Positions 55,634 through 64,000 of a stretch of DNA of 64,000 nt are shown piece after piece. The position numbers and the translations under genes were made by a program. Numbering within the stretch: position 1 is the first letter of the stretch; each line of letters starts with the position of its first letter. The notes under the pieces are model-generated. The model was not told where the DNA came from, ran no database searches, and worked only from the letters and a program-made list of their open reading frames with translations. Source of the DNA: Cytidiella melzeri (Eukaryota > Basidiomycota > Agaricomycetes > Polyporales > Irpicaceae); assembly GCA_022592445.1 (NCBI GenBank), contig JABYQR010000048.1, positions 1 to 64,000 of the forward strand, in the 5' to 3' direction.

Positions 55634-56631
55634 ATGAGCAGCACCAGTCGCCTCGCGCCACCACCCGGACCTGCAGTCGTCACTCAAACCGCAGGACCTG
55701 CACAGGTCAACCCCTTGTTGGCTGCATACCTTACCCGGCTGGCAGCGCACCCCCTGCGCACGAAGCAGGTTACCTCAGGTAAAATAATAGCAACACATGA
55801 TCAAATCTGCTGCCTCTGAATGCACTGAATCTTGTTCACAGGCATATTCTCGTTTTTGACCGAGATAATTGCGAACCACCTCGCCGGTGTGCCCTCCAAG
55901 AAGGTCGCTAGGGATGCTCCTGCGTACGAGCACGCATTGGCGGCGGCCAAGATCGACTCGAGGGCGATCAAGATGGCTCTCTATGGCTTCTTCGTCTCTG
56001 CGCCCCTGAACCACGTCCTCGTCGGCAAGCTGCAGCAAGTGTTCGCAGGTAAGACGGACGCCAAGTCCAGGGTGCTCCAAATCCTCGCAAGCAACCTCAT
56101 TGTCTCTCCTATCCTCATCAGCGGTAAGTGGGACCACTGACACTGCACGCGCATGTGAGCGGGAAGAACTAATTACGTCTTTGGAAAATGTTGCAGCGTA
56201 TCTCGCTTCTGTCGCTATCATTAGTGGTGCAAGGTCGTTCAACTCTGTTTTCGCTGTCATCAAGGGCGGTCTGTTCAAAGCTCTGAGGGTGCGTACACGC
56301 CGCGTTTTCGTCTCGTGGACTCAGGGTGCAACTTCACGTCATCATTAGGTCTCTTGGGTTACATCACCCCTCAGCATCGCCATCGCTCAAAACTACCTCT
56401 CGCCTGAGGTATGCTATCTCTGCGTCGTGTCCATACAATGTTTGACTTGCTTTGCAGCTCTGGGTACCCTTCTTCAACTTGGTCACATTCATGACAGGAG
56501 TAAGCTCTAGCACCACCATTATGCATATTATCTCAAGCTAATGCATTCTGCGACAGACCATCTTCAGCACAATGATCAAGAAGCAGCGTGTTGCAGAGGC
56601 GAAGGCCAAGGACAAATCGAAAGACAACTGA
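55634..56631 (+). CDS. Mpv17/PMP22 family membrane protein
   Basis: A 231-aa protein in six exons: 55634-55778, 55842-56123, 56197-56288, 56349-56408, 56458-56499 and 56557-56631. The Mpv17/PMP22 pattern is seen in YLTRLAAHPLRTKQVTSG, MALYGFFVSAPLNHVLVGKL, QILASNLIVSPI and the C-terminal ELWVPFFNLVTFMTG. Four membrane segments are likely. Members form channels in the peroxisomal or inner mitochondrial membrane; the substrate is not known. A peroxisomal (PXMP2-like) location seems more likely from the LQQVFAGKT-type loop, but this is tentative. It converges on Trs85 with 150 bp between stop codons. Confidence 0.88.
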
Positions 56632-56781
56632 TCGTGTTCTCTACTGCGCTCAAAGCTCATTTTAGCCATGCACTCATTTTTTTTTCCTCTGTCTCGATGC
56701 TTTATTATGTACCTCTGCGAACAATGCTGTTCGAAACTGTTGCCAACAATGACGTCATGTAAGCTCAATCCAAACAAATCA

Positions 56782-59700
56782 TCATGCTTTTGACATGTCT
56801 ACCACTGTGACCGAAGAGTAATCTCCCGCCTGCGGGACTTGCTCATATCGCTGTCTGACTATACGACGCTGTAATTGCCCATCCTTGCTCAACTCCAGCA
56901 CGTCTGTTCCTGCTGTCCACGAATCCAATGCGTAGCATCCAGCATTGCGAGCGGAAATCTTTGCCATTACAACCGCAGTCTCGGATGGCTGTAGCTCACC
57001 CTTGTGTGTCAGCCGGCCGATGTATTGTGGGGCAAGTAACCTGCAAACGACATTTAGCAGCAAAAGAGAGAGAAAAGAGAGAGCTGCATACAAGAAGCCC
57101 GACTGGGTTGTTTGGGCATTCGATAACCTGAGGGTGTAGCGAATAGTGTGCGTTAAGGACTGGTTGCGCATTGCGAACGCAACTGGCACAGCACATGGGC
57201 TGAGAAAGAAGGACATGAGCAAAACACACCGTTGGGATCGAAATCAGAAAAACAACATACCCCTGCTTGAAGTCATGTTCGACTTTAAGTCCGTCTTGTA
57301 CAGATATTATCAGAGGGTCCATCTCTGCGTTCCATTCCGAATTGCGCACAGCCCCGAGAACCTCAACGCGCTCTCGTTCCGTCTCCGCGTACATACTCCT
57401 CTTAACCTTCGCGTTCTCCGCTTCCTCAATGAGCTCTCTCAAGAACGCATGTTTCGCGCCAAGAGCGAGACCGCTGACGAGAAGATGGCCAGAGCGACCT
57501 TGCGAAGGAATATCCCAGAAGAACACGATATCGACGCTGTTCGGTTCGTATAGCGGGAATATGTGGGGGTGGTCGCGGGATGGTATATGTGGATGCGCCG
57601 CGGCCGTCGCACGGGTTGCGAACATCCTTTTGCTGGCATGGATAAAGTGATGAGTCACAGTGTCATTCAACGAGAGAGGCTCAGAATCCTGTGAGAAACG
57701 ATCTTCAGTGCTCTTCTACCGAACGAGCAATGCAAACTGACCTGCAATATGTGACTACATTGTAGGTCGACAGCAGGGGGGTTAATTGGTGGGACAGGAG
57801 TGCCTTGGAGCACTTTTCTAAGCTGTCCTCTCAGGAAACGCCGTGACTCTTCTGCTTGCTCCCTTTGTGGCAATGGCTGCGCAGTGAATGCTATACGAGA
57901 CAACTGTCGCGGGGGAATCTTCTCGCTGCGATGATTTTCACGAATGAATTACAAACATAGAGCATTGTCGAGCTACTCACTGTGAATATTGAGTCACTGG
58001 TGCGCAAAACCATGATGGACTCATAGTCGTGATCTGCGATATGCGAATGTCGCCAGTGGTGGCGACATTCTCGATATCAATATTCACCAGGTACGCGTCT
58101 CTAGTAGATCGACTCGGTTCATATGACGTCGAGAGCTGCAGCACCTGCCGCACCTCGTAATGGCGAGTGAGACGAGCTGAACGAAAGGCTTGGCCATTGG
58201 ACTAACGCAATGTGTTAGTACAGCGAAAATCACGTCACGGATGAGCCAGCTCACTTCTCTGAAGACAAGCAGCAACGAAAGATCGTGCTCTGAAACATGC
58301 GCTGCATGCATGATCAAAGATAGCTGTAGCATGCTATTAGGAGCAAGCTCTGCGTCCAGTGAAATGCGCAACGGGGTCCGTGGCGCGAGGGAATTTATCG
58401 AACGAAAGACGTCCACAGGAGCTCCGGCAGCGGCTACGCATGGAACATGATCAGCGAATCAAAGGACAGAAAGATAATCCGAGCACTTACATGAAGAACA
58501 AGCCTCGTTTTTGTCCAGCCACACTTCATCGTACAGTCCTGTAAGAAGCCACAGCTCCCCAATAGCCTTACTTCCGGTGTTCAGGAGGGTTACGTCCATT
58601 TGTTTACTCTCGCCGTGCATCAAGATCAGGTGTCGATCATCAACAAAGTGAGCTTGCAGTCTTAATCCAGCATCCTCAACCTCGATAGTCGTCAAGACAT
58701 CAGGAGCATACATCTTGTTCTGGCGTTGCTGAGGTGTATCGTGTAATCGTTTGCCTCGAATGGCTATAGATTCCGTGATCGGTAGCAGGGAGAGGAACTC
58801 GTACGTGGCGTGCGTCACGACAAGAGAAGCGGGTTTGGAGCACTTCACTGAAATTGGAATCTTACGAGAAAACAATATTTAGTACAGGGCTAGAAAGTGA
58901 GTGACCAAAAAACTAACTGTGCGTGTCTCGTTTACTCCGAGAGTGATATCGTCAAGTATCTCCACCGTCACGAAGTCAGACGCAGATACAACGCCTGCAG
59001 CATCAGCCTCTTTTACAACGAGTGATAGCCGGCACAACGATACGTCCACATTGAGAGGATTTCGCATGACGAGATCGTACCAGAATGGCTCTGACGAGCA
59101 TCAGCGCATTCCTTAGCTTAAGAAGGTATCGAACTCACCGTTAACAGCAGCTTTCCCACCTTGCTCCAGCCTCTCACGCCCTCTTGGTCTCCAAAACTGC
59201 TCCCATTCCTCTTCTAGGATTTTCCAACTGTGGGGCTCTCCGACGACAGCATCTCCGGGAAGACGCAGGCGCGACTCTTTTGCTCGACAAAATGTGATGG
59301 GCAACTGAAGGGAGTCCTTGACAGCGTCCCATTCAGTACTTTCGTTCGTCCTGAAATGCTGTCACTCGAGCAGTCAGGATATGGGCATCGAAAGCCATGA
59401 GCACCGTTGGTTACTCACTTTGAGAGCTACCCTGAAGTCTTCCAGATACACTCGATCCGTAGGCGAGAAATTGTCGTCCAGTGACGAGTTATTGGATGTT
59501 AATCCAAGCCCAGACGGAAGGACAGACTTGGGCACATCCGATGCTCGCAACAGACCAAGGAAATAGCGCACAGCATTGACTGTGTCACCAGTGGTATATA
59601 GCAAACGACCTTCGGTGCAATCGCGTCATGAGTTCAATGTCCATTGTTGGTTCCGCTATTTCGACACGCACCGAGTTCATGCTCTATTCCAGGTAAAACA

Positions 59701-62040
59701 GCTCCAAACCCTCGCCAGTCCGAAGCATCTTGTCCTTCGCTGTCCCAGAATGATGGTGAGAGTTCATCCCACCGTATCGCGGGTGCCTTATAAAGCTCAT
59801 GCGCTTGTCGGAAGAAATACAATGCAAGAGGTTTCTGATCAAACAGTTGGCACACGACTCTTGAATGTGGAAATTCTCACAAACAACTCACAATGCCAGC
59901 CTTCTCAAGTCTATCAGCAGCCTGAAGGTACCACAGTGCTGATCTCCGCCGTGCACCCTTCTTTGCGCTAAGAAACGCCGCGTGTCCGAGGAGGAGAGCT
60001 GTAGGTGGTTCTTCTGCCTTAAACAGCTGTCAGCTCGCAGGTTCAATGACACGTCCTCGGCAAGAACGCTGCAGTTTGGAAACGGGAGCAGTACGCACAG
60101 CACCAGAAGCCTGGACCAACCACCTGTCACCCTCCAGGATTTTTCCGATAAATTCTCGGGGATCGACACCTATTTCCCAGCGGACGCCGTATACCAAAGC
60201 GCGTAGCTGTGCCCATGCTGGGAGCTCAGCAGCGATCGCATGCAAAGCATTGATCGAGTTCGATGCATGAAGAGAGAGTGCTGGTGAGGGTGAGACGAGC
60301 AACGGAAGAATGTCCTTGAATATGCGATATCTGTCAGAAATCTGCACTTCGTTTATCACTTGGTCCTGAAATACAACTTACGGACCCTCCTTTACTGTCT
60401 TTCCTCAGCGACTCCCACACCGTGATTGCCAACTTGTAATCACCAAGAATGGTCGCAAACTCAGCAAGCCGCCTTTGCTGCGTCACGGATCCGATTGACG
60501 CAGCGGCAGTGCTTAAGCTGCTCAAAGACGTTATAGATGCCATCGAACTGACAGAACTGTTCGGAGCGTGTGAAGAGGAGAAGCGGGAGCTGACAGAAGA
60601 TAACGAGGGGTTATTGCCATGCCCAGGAGTAGGCGTTCCGGGGCTTGAGACGGGGGCAGAGGAGTAACCTGTGCCAAAGAGGCGACGCGTCGAAGAGAAC
60701 AGACGCGACGGGAGTCGTCTTGAGGATGAGTACTATAGTGATGGCAGGTCTAGAACTAACAAAGAAGACAGCCAACAGTCAACTGTAGACGTACCGATTC
60801 GTTCCACTCCATCACACATTTCTCCATCCATGGTAGGACGCTCATGACCACAAACTCGCGTACGAACCGACTGAATTGTTGAATATCATTGTCGCTTAGT
60901 GCTAGCGTGTTGCCCCTTAGGGGTACAGGGCTCTGCGGGTGTTGAGAAGGGGTCCCAGGTTGCACAGTAAGACTCGGTGTCCCTGGTGCATTAGGTGTGA
61001 GGGTCGCCGGCTTGTTGCTGGGGGTAGTGGGTCCTGGAAGCATAGAACTGATGCCGGCGGGAATATCAGACGTTGGTACGGGTGATAGTTCCATTGTCGA
61101 AAGAGGCGGGAGGCGAGGTACTGGAGAAGCGATAGGACGAAGTGGGGGTACGGGTGGAAGGGACACCGACAAGAGGTAGGTATGTAGGCCAAACTGCTTT
61201 TTGACGGCGTTGACCAAGGATTCCGCTCTGTTGAATGGTCTAACTAAATAATGGTTGAACAGCACAAAATAAGCACACACATCGAATCCGAAAGCGGGGA
61301 GTTGGATGGATGCACGATCAAGGAATACCGTAAATGCGTGTTGTCAACCCATGGCGGAAAATCTAGAGGGCGAGAATGCATATCTTGCAGCGCTTGCAAT
61401 GGGTTGGCTGCAAAAGTAGACACAGCACATATGACTAGGAAGTAGCACAAGATCAGCCTAAGCGCAAGGACACCTGAATAGCGTACTATACGCACCGGAA
61501 ACAGGATGGTTCCATCCTTCCACTCTATTTGGCACATTATCGCCCTGTATACACCTCTTGACCTCGTCCCACCACGGTGTACGATTTCTCCACGGGTCGT
61601 CGGGACGCGTGAAAGACGATTCGACCATTTCCACCCAGCGTGCGCTTTGAGCTGCTACCCGCGAGCCTATCCAGTCCAACATCCGTCCTGCACGCTGCTC
61701 TTCATCCTCATGCACGGCTGATTCCACCTCGGTAAGATCAGAGAACCGCAAGGCAAAGGAGGCATGGGGGACTGATGTTAATGTGGTCGTTCGAGTGTTG
61801 ACTAGGTGACGATACACAGTTCGGCAAGGATATCGGTTGGCGATGCAGCGCATAGATTGTACACATTAGGGGTGCTGTAACAAGCGGATATAAAAGTAAC
61901 ATGCCTTGTGCTAGAGGAACAAACGATTGAAGAATGCGCGGGAGAGGTGGTAATGACGCATTATCCAATAGTTCTTGCAGGTCCGGGGATGAGAGTACAC
62001 AAACATGAGGGCTAAGTGAGAACGGTAGGTTCGGTGCCAT
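56782..62040 (-). CDS. TRS85: TRAPPIII subunit Trs85/TRAPPC8 homologue
   Basis: A 1387-aa protein in 18 exons: 62040-61905, 61801-61496, 61407-61281, 61227-60795, 60732-60382, 60314-60099, 60026-59892, 59834-59672, 59609-59419, 59358-59139, 59090-58918, 58860-58491, 58433-58255, 58201-57981, 57925-57742, 57688-57261, 57199-57128 and 57040-56782; all phases agree. Typical TRAPPC8 blocks are LSPHVCVLSSPDLQELLD at the start, NAVKKQFGLHTYLL, LAEFATILGDYKLAITVWES, KGGSDILPLLVSPSPALSLH and PPTALLLGHAAFLSA. A Ser/Pro/Thr-rich insert lies at about residues 215-290. Trs85 directs the TRAPPIII GEF for Ypt1/Rab1 to membranes in autophagy and Golgi traffic. The first intron is GC-AG (61904-61802). The acceptor of exon 7 could also be 9 bp downstream (60017). 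Confidence 0.9.
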
Positions 62041-62408
62041 GAATATCTGAGAGGCTGGAGTTGCGCTATTTGGCCCTCGTGTTGTTATACCAAATCACAA
62101 AGTTCGTTTAGTCCGACAGCATGCCTGGCGAAATGAAGCAAGGAGGATAATTATCCGGAAGAGTGCCAGTAGTCGCGCCGACGCGGTAAGAGCGCCCGCG
62201 GGATCACTCTGCGGCGTAATCTGTCCAGCGTGCAGCTCAAACATATTACAATAATATCAACAGACAATTCTTTGACGGCAAATGTAGTTTACAATACTGG
62301 TTTTTATTTAACGAGCATGTGCATGTTTACAACACAATTTCAAAACAGCAAAGGAGACATGTATTCAGAAATGAATATGTAATGGGTATGATGAGTCACT
62401 GAGACCCA
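62041..62408. promoter_or_regulatory. region between WW gene end and Trs85 start
   Basis: Holds the upstream region of Trs85 and the 3' flank of the WW-domain gene, both on the minus strand. No gene; AT-rich around 62245-62345, fitting a 3' end signal region for the WW gene. Confidence 0.4.
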
Positions 62409-63358
62409 CTAGAAACCGCCTCCAAGCAGGTCGCCGAGTAGCAGACCTCCCGCGAGACCACCGATAAGTGGCAAAGCAAGATCGCCTGCCCCACCTCCTC
62501 GGCGAGGTCCCCCGAAAGGTCCTCCTCCAAAGCCACCTCCATAACCCCCGCCGTAGCCCCCGCCGTAGCCCCCACCGTAACCACCGCCGTAGCTCCCGCC
62601 GTAACCCCCGCCGTAGCCACGATCATATGGACTTCCAAAAGGTGCGTTATACACGGCTTGTTGTTGGTAACGCCTGCTGGGGCCAGCTTGCTGCTGCTGC
62701 CTGAGCCACTCCTCTTGTTCTTTGCGATATGCTTCAATCTCACGCCGCCTTTGTTCAGCGCGGCGCTGCATGAGCTATTGACATGGGTAAGAACTATACA
62801 CACAGATATTCGCGAATATGGCTTACAAGTGCTTCCTGACGCTTCGCTTCTTCGCGTTCCTCCTTCGTGCCAATAGCTCTATCCTTCAGTTTGCCGAGAA
62901 AGCCTCTCTTGTGCGCAGCGTTGTCAGATCCTGTTCGAGCGGAACCAGCAGGTCGTGGCATTTGTGCTGGGCGTATTTCTTCAGACGACGATTTGTCTCT
63001 GCCATGGAATGAATGGCGCCTCGGGGCGTCATTGACGTCATACGGCGGCGGAGACTCATCTGGGACATCATTCGTAGTATGCGATGAAGCTGCCGTCGAT
63101 GCGACCGGCTTGGGCGCGTTCTTGCCAAGTCTCGTCCGGATGTCGGGATGTTCGTTCAGAAACTGCTCATCCTCGTAGGGGTGAGTCCAAATAGCTCTGG
63201 GAGGTTTCGCTTGAGTATCAACCTGAAGGAGGGTGCCATCTATGAATAAATGCATATCGTCTGATGCTGTCGCGACGTACCCAGTAAGGATGATTGTGAG
63301 TTTGGTCGTGCTCGCGAACCCAACCCTTGGGAAGTTCCTTTTCGTCGTAGGCAGTCAT
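62409..63358 (-). CDS. WW-domain protein with Gly/Tyr-rich tail
   Basis: A 279-aa protein in three exons: 63358-63281, 63222-62827 and 62774-62409. The WW domain lies at about residues 8-40: LPKGWVREHDQTHNHPYWV, then PPRAIWTHPYED, with the first Trp present and the second aromatic position as W in IWTHP. WW domains bind Pro-rich ligands. A Pro/Ser-rich middle with SPPPYD (a PPxY-like self-ligand) follows, then a charged helical, Gln-rich stretch (RRREIEAYRKEQEEWLRQQQQ-like) and a tail of GGYGGGYGG repeats ending in a Gly/Leu-rich GGLAGGLLLGDLLGG. The tail resembles aggregation-prone or condensate-forming sequences. Its function is unknown. Confidence 0.85.
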
Positions 63359-64000
63359 TATTGCGATAGAATAGTTGAAGGTGTTGGTTAAGGTGAAAGG
63401 GGAGATTGAGAAGCTGTAGCGGTAGGAGGTGTTATATATGGGTCCGGAGCAGGGTACTGCCTCACAGCTGTCCATTGCTGCGCTCCTAGTCCACGGCGAT
63501 CGCCGAGTACTGTATGCTTCCGAACCGTCGCCTCGATTGTCCATAGGCGTTCATCCGACGAGACACTTCACTCAAGTGTAGAAAAACTTGCTACAAAGCT
63601 GTACATGTGGAATTCCTATCAGTAGTACTACATGAATACCGTCGACCACGTAGTTGTTATCTAGCAAATATTTCGTCCTCCAGTATCATCTCAAGAGACG
63701 GTGTAATGAAATCACGAGCTCACTTCAGTTCAATTAGTCACAATGGGCATCAAGATTAGGTTGACGAGCAAGAACACAATTGCAAGGTGTATGCAACAGC
63801 GGTAGCGATCATTTGGAATCAACCAGGGTAGGTACGTACAGTATGTCAGGTGTTGTACTGTACAGCCATTGTGCTACGGCTCAACGCTGTCGGGGTCGTC
63901 AATAGGTGGGGCATCGCGGTTTTCAGCAGCATGGAGTTGGCATGGGGTTCTCCGTTTGCAGCACACAAGCTTTGCTATTTGAATGAAAGATTTGTCAATT
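63359..64000. other. promoter of the WW gene and unknown flank
   Basis: Upstream region of the WW-domain gene. No gene was seen to the window end; the next gene probably starts outside. Confidence 0.4.

Overview
The window is nuclear DNA of a filamentous basidiomycete, most likely an Agaricomycete. The evidence is genes split by many 45-100 bp GT-AG introns, fungal protein families (Yhm2, Shb17, LCCL membrane protein, Rac1, Trs85) and basidiomycete-type transposons (Plavaka, Ty1/copia, Tc1/mariner). I could not identify the species from sequence alone.

Positions 1-31,400 form a transposon island. From the left: the 5' LTR of a copia element whose body lies outside the window, inserted in the end of a Tc1/mariner element (1-670). 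Then a Plavaka (CACTA-like) DNA transposon (about 0.8-7.0 kb) with two divergent, intact, multi-exon genes: a 1014-aa transposase and a 617-aa partner resembling the basidiomycete DUF6532 family. A fragment of a paralogue (7.0-7.3 kb) and one single-copy-looking host gene for a secreted protein (7956-9872) follow. Next is a young, nearly intact copia element (10472-15972; the two LTRs look identical). Then comes a nest: a dead Tc1/mariner element (16229-24896) holds a dead copia element (16274-22755), which itself holds a solo LTR in its 5' LTR and another in gag; a further solo LTR sits in the Tc1 transposase. Solo LTRs, a gypsy integrase relic, AT-rich debris and a degenerate tandem array fill 25-31.4 kb. 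Target-site duplications fix most boundaries to the base.

Positions 31,400-64,000 are gene-dense, with 14 protein genes and no transposon that I can see. They include an SH3BGR/thioredoxin-fold protein, seipin, two conserved fungal proteins of unknown function, an LCCL-domain membrane protein, a large type II membrane protein, Rac1, an Shb17-like phosphatase, a long coiled-coil protein, an F-box-like protein, the mitochondrial carrier Yhm2, an Mpv17/PMP22 protein, the TRAPPIII subunit Trs85/TRAPPC8 and a WW-domain protein. Several deal with membranes and traffic (seipin, Trs85, Mpv17, Rac1) or central carbon metabolism (Yhm2, Shb17), but they are separately transcribed and I see no operon-like or biosynthetic cluster.

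The most notable observations are the two-gene Plavaka unit, the nested insertions, a shared half-tRNA-Met primer site in three copia elements, LTR families without TG...CA ends, tiny exons (two of 3 nt, one of 7 nt, one of 14 nt), and a 257-bp last intron whose retention would give a coiled-coil protein a hydrophobic tail. Exon coordinates were worked out by hand from reading frame, splice signals and remembered family conservation; each multi-exon model closes in frame, but none was checked against RNA or a database.
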